Assembly (NCBI GenBank): GCA_964640305.1
Contig: CAZXFF010000006.1
Location: 1-63,539 of the forward strand
Source of the DNA: Coprenecus sp964640305
GTDB lineage: Bacteria > Bacteroidota > Bacteroidia > Bacteroidales > UBA932
DNA length: 63,539 bases
Direction: 5' to 3'
Position numbers and translations under genes: made by a program. The notes beneath the pieces are model-generated. The model did no database searches and was not told the DNA's origin. It saw only the letters and a list, made by a program, of their open reading frames with translations. The stretch's first letter is position 1, and each line of letters opens with the position of its first letter. Of this stretch, positions 35,774-44,005 are shown piece by piece.

Positions 35774-35804
35774 TTTGGAGGAAAGAAAAAATGCTCTATA
35801 TTTG
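35774..35804 (+). promoter_or_regulatory. Consensus promoter of tRNA-Val
   Basis: TTTG at 35774-35777 and TATATTTG at 35797-35804, 19 nt apart, give an excellent match to the Bacteroidota -33/-7 consensus 18 nt before the tRNA. Confidence 0.7.
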
Positions 35805-35821
35805 CACTCGCTAAAGCAAAA

Positions 35822-35896
35822 GGGAGCTTAGCTCAGTTGGTTTAGAGCATCTGCCTTACAAGCAGAGGGTCGGGGGTTCGACTCCCTCAGCTCCCA
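35822..35896 (+). tRNA. tRNA-Val (anticodon UAC)
   Basis: A 75-nt cloverleaf. The acceptor stem GGGAGCT pairs with AGCTCCC at 35889-35895 and A35896 is the discriminator. D-arm TTAGCTCAGTTGGTTTAGAGC. The anticodon stem TCTGC/GCAGA encloses the loop CTTACAA, giving TAC at 35857-35859. The T-loop TTCGACT is visible. The CCA end is not encoded. It has its own promoter and terminator. Confidence 0.97.
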
Positions 35897-35899
35897 CAA

Positions 35900-35934
35900 A
35901 AAAGCAGTCATCCGAAAGGTGGCTGCTTTTTTTT
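35900..35934 (+). terminator. Rho-independent terminator after tRNA-Val
   Basis: GCAGTCATCC, a GAAA tetraloop and GGTGGCTGC form a stem with one bulged base and a G-U pair, followed by eight T. Confidence 0.8.
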
Positions 35935-35962
35935 ATTATTTTTATTCCCCAAAAACGAGCAT

Positions 35963-36805
35963 ATGAAAAAGATCCGTTTTCTCCTGCTGGCAGCAGCTTT
36001 TCTTGCAGCCTCTCTCAGATCGGAGGCCCAGGACTTCATTTATACCCCTGAAGACACTGTAGCATATCACCGCGCAATGGAAAGGCTTTTGCCTTATGCC
36101 GGACTTTCATCCGGAGACCTAATGGTGAAGGCGGCAATGCTTTTCGAAGGGACACCCTATGTAGCCGGAACCCTTGAAGTAGTCCCGGAAGTTCCTGTCA
36201 TCGGGCTTTGCAGGACAGACTGCATCCTTTTCGTGGAAATGTGCGTTGCACTGGTGGAACTTGTCCGCGAAAGTGACGGGAAGGTGCCGCCTTTCAGGGT
36301 GTATTGCGACCGGATTCTCTCGATGCGCTATCGGGACGGACGGGTGGACGGATATGCTTCCCGCCTGCATTATACCTCGGAATGGATATTGCAGAATTCC
36401 GCTGCCGGCCGTATGCGGGAGGTAACGGGAGAGATAGGGGGAAAGCCATTGGAGCAGAAATTCTCGTTCATGACTGCCAATTCCGGCAAATATCCCGCCC
36501 TTGCGGACAATCCCTCTGCGGTTGCGCAGATCCGCAGGGTAGAGGAGCGGCTGGATACTGCCACGGAATACTTCTCTATACCTGCGGCCGGGATTCAGGA
36601 GAGCCTGATACAGGACGGGGACATGGTCTGTTTTGTGAGCAATGTTTCCGGACTGGACATTACCCATGTGGGCATAGCCGCAAGGGATTCGGACGGCAGC
36701 CTGCATTTCATCCACGCCTCCCTGCGGGAGAAGAAAGTCGTATTCGAATCCAAAACCCTCCGGGAATACTGCAGGACCTCCCTCCGCGTAGTGAGGATAT
36801 TGTAG
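35963..36805 (+). CDS. DUF1460 family amidase-like secreted protein
   Basis: A 280-residue protein with signal peptide (LLLAAAFLAASLRSEAQ). DUF1460 blocks: FEGTPYVAGTLEV, CRTDCILFVEMCVALVELV with the presumed NlpC/P60-like catalytic Cys, and a histidine segment THVGIAARDSDGSLHFIHAS. Structures of the family show a papain-like N-acetylmuramoyl-L-alanine amidase fold, so peptidoglycan-fragment cleavage in the periplasm is likely. It ends in TAG and is followed by a repeat related to the end of higA. Confidence 0.88.
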   Translation: MKKIRFLLLAAAFLAASLRSEAQDFIYTPEDTVAYHRAMERLLPYAGLSSGDLMVKAAMLFEGTPYVAGTLEVVPEVPVIGLCRTDCILFVEMCVALVELVRESDGKVPPFRVYCDRILSMRYRDGRVDGYASRLHYTSEWILQNSAAGRMREVTGEIGGKPLEQKFSFMTANSGKYPALADNPSAVAQIRRVEERLDTATEYFSIPAAGIQESLIQDGDMVCFVSNVSGLDITHVGIAARDSDGSLHFIHASLREKKVVFESKTLREYCRTSLRVVRIL

Positions 36806-36807
36806 GG

Positions 36808-36840
36808 GTGGCAGCACTGAGAGGTGGAGGGCCTGGCATC
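36808..36840 (+). repeat. Left copy of a 23-nt imperfect direct repeat flanking higBA
   Basis: Positions 36808-36830 match 37676-37698 at 20 of 23 bases, and GGCATC follows both copies (36835-36840 and 37706-37711). The right copy encodes the last residues of HigA, so the left copy looks like the tail of a lost higA relative or a recombination scar. Confidence 0.6.
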
Positions 36841-36992
36841 TTTATAGTCGCTTTATCAGGAGTTTCTTGCTAAACTTCGCGTTATCAACTATTTGCGAAA
36901 TAATTCTTTGGTAACAACAGGGCTCGCGATGAATTCAAGTCATGTGAGTCTCGAAAATCCTTCACTTTTTTTATGAATGCATAAATAATTGT

Positions 36993-37000
36993 TATCTTTG
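36993..37000 (+). promoter_or_regulatory. -7 box of higBA
   Basis: TATCTTTG, 20 nt before the higB ATG. The 188-bp gap from the DUF1460 stop to here contains no other recognised feature besides the repeat. Confidence 0.5.
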
Positions 37001-37020
37001 TCACGGTAAACACGGGAAGT

Positions 37021-37338
37021 ATGGAGGTCATTTTCGAAAAAGAGTATCTGAGGGTGTTGTATGAAAAGGGGAAATGTTCGGATAAAAAGCATCACTACCA
37101 GCCGGGGGTTATACGCAAATATGGTGATATCATAAACCTTATGAAGCGAACGCATAATGTCTTGGGGCTATGCAAGTACAACTCTTTGAGATATGAGAGC
37201 CTGAAAGGTGATAAGCTCGGACTATCGTCCGTGAGGGTGAACGACCAATACTGCATCGAGTTTGAGGAACATATGAAGGATGGTGAGGTTATTGCCACAA
37301 TATGCAACATTACTGATTTGTCAAACCATTACAAATAA
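37021..37338 (+). CDS. higB: HigB-type mRNA-interferase toxin (RelE/ParE superfamily)
   Basis: A 105-residue basic protein with a RelE-fold pattern: MEVIFEKEYLRVLYEKGKCS, SLRYESLKGDKLGLSSVRVN, DQYCIEFEEHM and the ending CNITDLSNHYK. HigB toxins cleave translated mRNA at the ribosome. The toxin-first order and the following antitoxin of the HigA family support the assignment. The active-site residues were not confirmed by alignment. Confidence 0.88.
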   Translation: MEVIFEKEYLRVLYEKGKCSDKKHHYQPGVIRKYGDIINLMKRTHNVLGLCKYNSLRYESLKGDKLGLSSVRVNDQYCIEFEEHMKDGEVIATICNITDLSNHYK

Positions 37339-37345
37339 ATTGACT

Positions 37346-37690
37346 ATGATCGAGATAAAAGGGGTTGATCCCAATATGATTGCCAATAACCTGGAGTCCG
37401 CCTATCCGACGCATCCGGGGTCAATACTTAAGGATGAAATCGAGTACAGGGGGATAACTCAGTACAAACTTTCACAGGAGATGGGCATCCCATATACGGC
37501 TCTGAATGAGATACTGAACGGGCACCGCCCCTTGACAGAAAGGACGGCCCTGCTCTTCGAGGCCGCATTGGGTGTTGATGCGGAACCGTTGCTAGGGCTG
37601 CAGACGGAGTATAACCTGCGCAAGATGCGCAAGGACAGCTCTTTTATGGAGAAACTGGCTCGGCTGCGCAAGGTGGCGGCAGCACTGTGA
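37346..37690 (+). CDS. higA: HigA-type antitoxin (XRE helix-turn-helix)
   Basis: A 114-residue protein from the ATG 7 nt after the higB stop; a longer frame overlapping higB is not needed. It has the HigA signature YPTHPGSILKDEIEYRGITQ, helix-turn-helix QYKLSQEMGIPYTALNEILN, GHRPLTERTALLFEAALGVD and a C-terminal toxin-binding tail. It should neutralise HigB and repress its own promoter. Its last codons lie in the right copy of a direct repeat. Confidence 0.92.
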   Translation: MIEIKGVDPNMIANNLESAYPTHPGSILKDEIEYRGITQYKLSQEMGIPYTALNEILNGHRPLTERTALLFEAALGVDAEPLLGLQTEYNLRKMRKDSSFMEKLARLRKVAAAL

Positions 37691-37711
37691 GGCGGAGGTA
37701 TTTATGGCATC
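37676..37711 (+). repeat. Right copy of the repeat flanking higBA
   Basis: Positions 37676-37698 match the left copy at 20 of 23 bases; GGCATC follows at 37706-37711. The copy covers the final HigA codons and stop, and the GGCATC reaches the stop of the convergent HIT gene. Confidence 0.6.
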
Positions 37712-38045
37712 AGTATTTCATCTTGCCTGGGATGACTCCCCGCACACCGCCTTTGGGACTGGGTGTGTCCCCGATGTAACGTGGGATGAGGTGCATATGC
37801 ACGTGGAAAACCGACTGGCCAGCTGCAGCATTGACATTGACCCCAATATTGTATCCGTCCGGATGCAGTTCTGAATCCAGCCTTTTCTTCACTTCCCGAA
37901 GCAGAGTGTTCATTGCCGAGACTTCCGCTTCTGTCATATCAAAGAAATCCGCAACATGCCTTCTGGGGATGATTAGGGTATGCCCTGGCGATACCGGAAA
38001 TCCGTCATGAAAGGCTATGAGAGGAGAATCAGTAAGGTAAGACAT
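37710..38045 (-). CDS. HIT-family nucleotide hydrolase, short N-terminus
   Basis: A 111-residue protein with the histidine triad intact in QSVFHVHMHLIPRY and the substrate block DGFPVSPGHTLIIPRRHVAD. HIT enzymes hydrolyse or transfer nucleotide phosphoramidates and dinucleotides. Close relatives usually have about 15-20 more N-terminal residues, often with a CxFC pair. Here the protein starts just before FHDGFPVSPGH and its 5' end overlaps an HNH frame on the other strand. It may be truncated or use this start naturally. Confidence 0.8.
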   Translation of the reverse strand: MSYLTDSPLIAFHDGFPVSPGHTLIIPRRHVADFFDMTEAEVSAMNTLLREVKKRLDSELHPDGYNIGVNVNAAAGQSVFHVHMHLIPRYIGDTPSPKGGVRGVIPGKMKY

Positions 38046-38333
38046 CTGGATGCTTCGATAGCGGAAAGCCTGAAGAGGTTGTATGATTTCAGGTGTCAGA
38101 TTACAGGAGAACGGATAGGGGTGGAATATGGATTACCGGTCATTGAGGCGCATCATATTGAATACTTTACGAAATCGTTGAACAACAATGCATCCAATCT
38201 GATACTGCTTAATCCGACATTCCACAGGATAATTCATCAGAACAATCCAGTGTTCAACCGGGCCACCATGGCTTTCGAGTTCCAGAACGGGGTAGTGGAA
38301 AAAGTGAGACTGGATAGGCACTTGCATTATTAA
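38007..38333 (+). CDS. HNH nuclease domain fragment
   Basis: A 108-residue frame (MKGYERRISKVRHL start; a further ATG at 37980 is possible) with an HNH core: LYDFRCQITGERIG, VIEAHHIEYFTKSLNNNASN, then LILLNPTFHRIIHQNN. The spacing fits the HNH domain at the C-terminus of larger restriction-type proteins. Only one Cys is present, so a Cys4 zinc knuckle is absent or changed. The 5' end lies inside the HIT gene on the other strand, suggesting a 3' remnant of a longer gene. Confidence 0.6.
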   Translation: MKGYERRISKVRHLDASIAESLKRLYDFRCQITGERIGVEYGLPVIEAHHIEYFTKSLNNNASNLILLNPTFHRIIHQNNPVFNRATMAFEFQNGVVEKVRLDRHLHY

Positions 38334-38892
38334 AATTAATGTATCGTTGATATTGGCTTAAAACACTATTAAACATGGGCATAAAGAGCAAGGCAGACTG
38401 TTATATCGCCTTAAGAAGTCTATTAAATCCCGAAATCCACCGAAGTGGGGACGATATGGCCGGCACTTTCCGCAGGTGTGCCATGCTGTTTGCGGTAATG
38501 TTCAGATACTCTGTGATTTATGGAAAAGCATCCGATTCACCTGTGGCAGAGGGGAGAAAGGATCGATGCGGGGTGAGAAGAGGAGCGCGGGGGGGTGAAA
38601 TGCGGAACCTGACTAGAGACCTGTCAGTAACACATGTGTCGGGGATGTATATGCAGATTGTGGGCGGATTCCGACGACAAGTGGAAGATGTTCACTGGCA
38701 ACGGAATCAACGGAGACTATTCGGTGAATCATTTAACTCGTCAGTTTTAACGGTACACTAATTATAAAAACGCAGCTTCCCTAACATAATGCTTCCAGAT
38801 ATGGCAGTAACTCAGGATTATTTACTTTGAATCTGACTATTGTCCGTCCCAACCTGGTACGATTAATTGGCAGAAGTGACTATCTTTGTAAT
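38334..38892. other. 559-bp gap with decayed-looking sequence
   Basis: No convincing gene. A plus-strand 128-codon frame (38375-38761) is low-complexity and Arg/Gly-rich in the middle, with no recognisable domain. In another frame, 38661-38750 reads a protein-like tail (WADSDDKWKMFTGNGINGDY, ending VNHLTRQF and TAA) without a start. The stretch may hold remains of a lost gene. Confidence 0.4.
38881..38888 (+). promoter_or_regulatory. -7 box immediately before the TPR sensor start
   Basis: TATCTTTG ends 4 nt before the ATG at 38893. If it is used, the transcript would start at or next to the ATG and be leaderless. No good -33 box is seen. Confidence 0.35.
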
Positions 38893-40593
38893 ATGAAACC
38901 AGGTGTCCTTAAGATATTGCCGGCTGTCGTGATTTCGGCTGCTGTACTGCTTATGGCCTCCCTTTCGTGTTCGGATGGGAAGGACCGTCCGATTGCATTG
39001 CTGGAAAAGGCGGATTCCCTGATGGCTGATAACCCCCAGTCGGCTCTGGATGTGCTGTATTCCATCGGAATCGGGACAAATTCCACTATGAACCGGTATG
39101 AACGGGCATATTATGTAGTGCTCATGACCGAGGCTGAATACAGGTGCGGAATGCCTGTCCTCAGGAGTTCGGAAGTCGGTGAGGCGGTCCGGTATTTCCG
39201 TAGCAGTATCCGGAAAAGCCTGTATGCAAGGGCCCTGATGATGCAGGGGGCTGTATATCAGGAAATGTCGGATACCATTCTGGCCATTGAAACCTGGCTC
39301 GAAGCAATGCCCGGACTGGAAAAGGCCCGCGATTACGGATCCCTCGGCATGCTGCACAGGATGCTGGGTGATATGTATTCGCTTGTGTATAAGGATGATC
39401 CAGTGGTGATGGGGGAATATGCCGCGGCCCTGGCCAATTCGGAACTGGCCGGAAACAGCAGGGATATCATGAGGGCGAGCTTTGCCCTTGCCGGAGAGCT
39501 TCTGTGCGATACTCTGGAGCAGGCTTCCGTCCATATCATGCGCGGTATGGATATCGCAAAGGAATATGGGGACAGGGAGGCAATGCTCATGGGCTATGGG
39601 CTGCTTACCCGCCAATACAACTTGCAGAAAGAGTTCGGGAGGACGCTGGACTGTGTGCGGGAGGCTTATGCGGAATGCGGGGACATAATCGGAAGCGGAA
39701 CTTCACCTAATCTGCTTGCAGGTATCAGGCTGAACCAGGCAGAAGCATACACATCGCTCGGCCTGTCCGATTCTGCCAAGAGTGTCTTGAACAGTATAGG
39801 TCCGTTGCCTGCACCGGAAGACAGTGTACGCCTTTACAGGATCCGGGAGAACATTGCCCGGAATATGCTGGATTTGCAGGCGGCTGAAAGTGAGTCCGAG
39901 GCAGGAACGGCTTTGTCAGGACGTCTCGACAGCGCAGCATTCCGTAAACAGATGAGGATAACCGGACTCCTGCTGGAAAATGAAAACCTGAAGTGCCAGG
40001 CAAGGGAAACCCGCAGCAGAATGTTGGGCATGGCAGTTTGCCTCATTGCCGTGTTGCTTGTCGCATCCGGCCTTGTGCTTGTGCTCTACTTACGGAACAG
40101 GCGTCTCAAACGTGAAAACATTGCCCTGAAAGATTCCATAAGGACATTCGACATTCCGGAATGGACGGCAAAGGAATTCCGTACTGAAGATATTGCCGGA
40201 CCGGAGATCAATGCAATCCTGCACGATATGGTGGCCCTCATCGGAGAAATGAACGAGGCCTGTGCAAAAGGGGAAAAAGATGCTTCCGGCAGCATCAGGA
40301 AGATGCTGGACCGGTATTTCCCCGAAAATGAGGTGCATGTCCGCATCCGCAGGATCTGCGACCTGCTTTATCCGGGAGTCCTCTCCGGAATAGAGACGGG
40401 GTATCCCTCGCTGACAGCAAATGATATACTTCTCATTGCGCTTATGGCATGCAGGTTCCCTACAGGTGCCATCTGTGCCATCCGTAGGCTGAATGTCCAT
40501 TCCCTGAATGTGCAGAAGACCCGTACTGCAAGGAAAATAGCTCCGGACGTACGGCTTTCGGACTTCATTGCCCAAAACTTTCCAGAAAAGTAA
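38893..40593 (+). CDS. TPR - membrane helix - helix-turn-helix sensor/regulator
   Basis: About 566 residues from MKPGVLKILPAVV. It has a lipoprotein-like signal (LMASLSC), then TPR-type helical repeats (AIALLEKADSLMADNPQSAL; SLYARALMMQGAVYQEMSDT), one membrane helix (MAVCLIAVLLVASGLVLVLY, about residue 375-395) and a cytosolic part. The C-terminus (YPSLTANDILLIALMACRFP, then TGAICAIRRLNVHSLNVQKT) resembles the LuxR-like helix-turn-helix end of Bacteroidota TPR regulators. It may sense a periplasmic signal and control the FtsX-type permease downstream; that link is inferred from adjacency. Confidence 0.68.
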   Translation: MKPGVLKILPAVVISAAVLLMASLSCSDGKDRPIALLEKADSLMADNPQSALDVLYSIGIGTNSTMNRYERAYYVVLMTEAEYRCGMPVLRSSEVGEAVRYFRSSIRKSLYARALMMQGAVYQEMSDTILAIETWLEAMPGLEKARDYGSLGMLHRMLGDMYSLVYKDDPVVMGEYAAALANSELAGNSRDIMRASFALAGELLCDTLEQASVHIMRGMDIAKEYGDREAMLMGYGLLTRQYNLQKEFGRTLDCVREAYAECGDIIGSGTSPNLLAGIRLNQAEAYTSLGLSDSAKSVLNSIGPLPAPEDSVRLYRIRENIARNMLDLQAAESESEAGTALSGRLDSAAFRKQMRITGLLLENENLKCQARETRSRMLGMAVCLIAVLLVASGLVLVLYLRNRRLKRENIALKDSIRTFDIPEWTAKEFRTEDIAGPEINAILHDMVALIGEMNEACAKGEKDASGSIRKMLDRYFPENEVHVRIRRICDLLYPGVLSGIETGYPSLTANDILLIALMACRFPTGAICAIRRLNVHSLNVQKTRTARKIAPDVRLSDFIAQNFPEK

Positions 40594-40604
40594 AAATATT
40601 TCCG

Positions 40605-40738
40605 GTTAGCATTGCAGGTTTTTTCCGTATTGGATTCTGCCCTCTTCTGCATGGAGGTGGTATTTGCGGTCCATGCTAACATTCTTGTGATTAGCATATG
40701 TTGATAATCAGATACTTGCGCTGTGTCTGCTAACATTC
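40605..40738. promoter_or_regulatory. Four TTAGCAT/ATGCTAA-like half-sites before the permease gene
   Basis: GTTAGCAT at 40605-40612, ATGCTAAC at 40673-40680, ATTAGCAT at 40690-40697 and CTGCTAAC at 40727-40734. GCTAACATTC occurs twice exactly (40675-40684 and 40729-40738). The two middle sites form an inverted pair. They fill most of the 187-bp gap between the sensor and permease genes and look like a multi-site operator. Confidence 0.4.
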
Positions 40739-40780
40739 CTAATATTTGGAAAGGATGGATATTCCCCCTATGTTTGCGGC

Positions 40781-43189
40781 ATGAAGAATCTTTTGCATGT
40801 TTTGAGACTGATGCGCAGACACCTTTCGTTGCGCCTCCTGAATTTCGCAGGGCTTTCCGTAGTCCTTGCAGCCCTTCTGATATCAGTGAACCATGTGATG
40901 AGGGAACTGAGCTGGGACAGATACAATACATTAGCCGGACGTATATGGAGGCTTACCATTGCCCCGGAAGGAGGTCCTGTGGACGGGAGGATATGGGGGA
41001 ATTTTGCCGATGACCCTATCCGGCAGATACCTCAGGTAGAACGGCTTGCAAAACTGCATGAGGTTTACCGTCCGGACCTGAAATTCGGAGGGAAGTTCAT
41101 GACAGCAGATGAGAAAGTGTTCTATGTGAACAGGGACTTCTTAAGGACGTTTGACATTACAATGCACGATGGAGACCCGGAAGCTGCGTTGGCAGCAGGG
41201 GATCAGGTTATAGTCAGCGAAAGTATGGCACGCAAGCTGGCCGCAATGCAGGTTGGGAATGGACTGCAAGGTGACGTAGAGGGGGAGGAGTGGTATGACA
41301 GTATAGTGGGGGCTGACCTGGAAGTGGAAGGGGAGGACTTTCACATTTCCGGGATTTTCAGGGATATACCTGAAACCTCCCATTGGAGAGGGGATGTGCT
41401 GTTGCCAATGCCTGAGACTATGCAGACATTCTGCTATACATACCTTCTGCTGAGGGACGGAAGTGATCCGAAAGCAGTGGAGAGTGAGGTTACGGATATG
41501 CTGAGCGGAATGGTTCAAGGGGAAGAACCCCCTCTTCAGGCACGGCTGATGCCTCTGACCGACATACATCTGTATAGCCGCAATCTCCGGGAGCTGAGTG
41601 TAAACGGGAATATTACCTATATCTGGCTGTTGCTGGGTGCCAATGTGTTGCTTCTGGTGGTGGTACTGTTCAATCTTTGGCTCAACACTACCCTTGTCTT
41701 TTCGTATAACCGCAGTTTCTACCGTATCCACCGTCTGCACGGAGCCCCTGTTTCCGTGATTCTGAGGTATGAGGCCGTTCAGGCCATGATACTGTGTCTG
41801 GCTTCTGTCACTGTGGGGGTGGCTTTGGCTTCGGCAGTGTCAGGATCCGGAATCCTGCCGGGAACTATGGAACTGTTGCCAACCGTTCTTACGGTGCTGT
41901 TCTTCATTGCCGTATCCATGTCCGTTGCCCTTCTTCCGGCATTACAGGGTATGGCAATGACCGGCTTTCTCAATGTCCGGGCCATTCACTTTACTTACCG
42001 CAATGTCCGATGGATGCTTGTAGTGCAGTATACTGTACTGATAGCTGTTCTCTCCATTGCTTTCGGGATAAGCAGGCAGCTGGGGACAATAGAGGATGTG
42101 CAGTCAGGTGGGGACGGACGGGATGTGCTGGTAATGGGCGGTTTGCCGGAATCGGCGATGGAAAGGTATCCGCTTCTGAGGGAGCGCCTTGCCGGGAATC
42201 CCCTTGTCCTGGGAATGACAACGTCTTTCCAGTTGCCGGGGGATGCGATACGGGACAATGTGAATGTACGTTGCGGTGGCTCTGCCGAATGGGTCCAGAT
42301 TCCGGTAATGATGGCCGGAGAAGGTTTTCTGGATTTTTTCCGGATACCTTTGCTCGCAGGTGAGGACTTTTCTCCTTTGAACTACGGTTTTGGAGAGGAA
42401 CAGGCGATGTTGAGGGATTTCCTTATGACTGGGAAACAGTCGGACAGGACGGAAGAATACATCATTAACCGAAAGGCATTGACGGCTCTTGGATTCAACG
42501 ATCCGCAGGAAGCGGTAGGGGAGCCTCTGGAACTCAGGCAGGGCACTCTTGACTATATAAGCAGGGGAGTTATTGCCGGAGTTTCGGACGATTACAATTA
42601 TACAGGGGTCTTTGCGGATACTCCTCCGATGATTATGCTTCAGCGGAACATGTTCCAGTTCTGCCTTATGGTACGTATAGATGTTTCTGAATACCGGGAG
42701 GCTGTCAGTGTTCTGGAGGAGGCCTGGGCGGAGGTCTTTCCTGACCGGGAGAGTGAGTTCGTCCCTCTCAGCGGGATATACAGGTCATTGTACCGCAACG
42801 AGTACAATGCGAGGGAACTTGTGTCGCTTTTCGCCGTGCTGTGTTTCGTCATAGCCGATCTCGGCCTGATTGTGTTCATGGCTTTCATCATAAGGCGGCG
42901 CACAAAGGAAATAGCCGTAAGGAAGATAAACGGGGCCTCTGCCGGTACGATAATTTGTATGCTGAATGTCAATTTCATCCGCTATGTCTGTATCGCTTTT
43001 GCAGTAGCAGTGCCGGTATCGTGGTATATCCTGAATATATGGCAGCGGAGGTTCGTCTGCAAAGCCAGTCCCGAGTGGTGGCTGTTCCTTCTGGCAGGCC
43101 TTTCAGTGATGTTGTTGTCCATCCTTTCGGTATCGTTCCAGAGCTGGCGGGCCGCCAACCTTAATCCGGTCAAAGGACTCGGGAAGTAG
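40781..43189 (+). CDS. FtsX/MacB-type ABC transporter permease
   Basis: An 802-residue protein with two FtsX-like repeats. Helix 1 (LLNFAGLSVVLAALLISVNH) precedes a MacB-type periplasmic domain (about 45-275), a three-helix unit (YIWLLLGANVLLLVVVLFNL onward), then a second periplasmic domain and helices. The canonical block appears as RRRTKEIAVRKINGASAGTI near the end, finishing RAANLNPVKGLGK. Such permeases export peptides, lipids or drugs with a separate ATPase. No ATPase or membrane-fusion gene is adjacent, so the partner must be elsewhere. Confidence 0.88.
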   Translation: MKNLLHVLRLMRRHLSLRLLNFAGLSVVLAALLISVNHVMRELSWDRYNTLAGRIWRLTIAPEGGPVDGRIWGNFADDPIRQIPQVERLAKLHEVYRPDLKFGGKFMTADEKVFYVNRDFLRTFDITMHDGDPEAALAAGDQVIVSESMARKLAAMQVGNGLQGDVEGEEWYDSIVGADLEVEGEDFHISGIFRDIPETSHWRGDVLLPMPETMQTFCYTYLLLRDGSDPKAVESEVTDMLSGMVQGEEPPLQARLMPLTDIHLYSRNLRELSVNGNITYIWLLLGANVLLLVVVLFNLWLNTTLVFSYNRSFYRIHRLHGAPVSVILRYEAVQAMILCLASVTVGVALASAVSGSGILPGTMELLPTVLTVLFFIAVSMSVALLPALQGMAMTGFLNVRAIHFTYRNVRWMLVVQYTVLIAVLSIAFGISRQLGTIEDVQSGGDGRDVLVMGGLPESAMERYPLLRERLAGNPLVLGMTTSFQLPGDAIRDNVNVRCGGSAEWVQIPVMMAGEGFLDFFRIPLLAGEDFSPLNYGFGEEQAMLRDFLMTGKQSDRTEEYIINRKALTALGFNDPQEAVGEPLELRQGTLDYISRGVIAGVSDDYNYTGVFADTPPMIMLQRNMFQFCLMVRIDVSEYREAVSVLEEAWAEVFPDRESEFVPLSGIYRSLYRNEYNARELVSLFAVLCFVIADLGLIVFMAFIIRRRTKEIAVRKINGASAGTIICMLNVNFIRYVCIAFAVAVPVSWYILNIWQRRFVCKASPEWWLFLLAGLSVMLLSILSVSFQSWRAANLNPVKGLGK

Positions 43190-43274
43190 GGGGAGGAGGA
43201 CAGTGCGCCTTATACCTTTTCCCGAAAATATGTATCTTTACAAAAAATTATGAATTGCTTAACGTGAAGTATAT

Positions 43275-43952
43275 ATGGAATTCCGTATTCTGTTTCTGTC
43301 TTTTCTCCTTGCCTCCAATGTGCTTTTAGGGGCGCAGAATGTTCAGGAAACCGATTCCCTCCTAAGGAGGGCGTATGATATGGACCAGAAAGTCAGGGCC
43401 GAGTCAATGAGTCTGGTAAACAGGTTGAACAGTGCCGGGGTAAGCGGTGTTCCTGACTCCGTGATAGATTCTCTCATGCTGCTGCAGGAGCAGACGCAGG
43501 CAATCGACAGGGAGAACCGGGCCCTTGTGGCTTCAGTATTGAAAGGCGGCCTGCCCGAAGGACTGTCACAGCAATCCTATAAGGCAATATGGCTGATTAT
43601 AGACCATGCGGATCTGAAATTCCAGAAAAGACATTTGCCTATAATGGAGAAAGCTGCACGGAAACAGTTGATAAGTGCCAATGAATTGGCAGTCCTGACA
43701 GACAGGATCAGAATGAAGGAGGGCAAGCCTCAGAAGTATGGGACACAATCCTATACCGTTACTGCGGATGGCAGACAGGTTATCTATATCTGGCCTGTGG
43801 AAGATGCCGCAAAACTGGATGAGCTGCGTGAGGAGATAGGGACGGTAAGTATCGGAACGTACATCAGTATCCTGAAGGAAACGGCCGGTTGTGAGGTTAT
43901 ATACGATCCTGAACTGACAGTCCGTCAAATGAAGAAAATGGGAATTCGGTGA
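43275..43952 (+). CDS. DUF6624 family secreted protein
   Basis: A 225-residue protein with signal peptide (LFLSFLLASNVLLGAQ). The conserved core AIWLIIDHADLKFQKRHLPI, MEKAARKQLISANELAVLTD, RIRMKEGKPQKYGTQ identifies the DUF6624 family. Its function is unknown; the His-Asp and Lys-Tyr-Gly-Thr-Gln blocks could be catalytic or binding. It lies 85 nt after the permease gene. Confidence 0.78.
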   Translation: MEFRILFLSFLLASNVLLGAQNVQETDSLLRRAYDMDQKVRAESMSLVNRLNSAGVSGVPDSVIDSLMLLQEQTQAIDRENRALVASVLKGGLPEGLSQQSYKAIWLIIDHADLKFQKRHLPIMEKAARKQLISANELAVLTDRIRMKEGKPQKYGTQSYTVTADGRQVIYIWPVEDAAKLDELREEIGTVSIGTYISILKETAGCEVIYDPELTVRQMKKMGIR

Positions 43953-43978
43953 AATTTGAGTAATTGTAAATTACTTCA

Positions 43979-43986
43979 TAACTTTG
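43979..43986 (+). promoter_or_regulatory. -7 box for the GH97 gene
   Basis: TAACTTTG, 19 nt before the GH97 ATG at 44006. Confidence 0.5.
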
Positions 43987-44005
43987 CAGTATTAAAGTTT
44001 GTATT

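Noticed and set aside
38375..38761. A 128-codon plus-strand frame as a real gene
   Set aside because: Composition changes abruptly in the middle, no domain is recognisable and no promoter fits; it is treated as part of a decayed gap.
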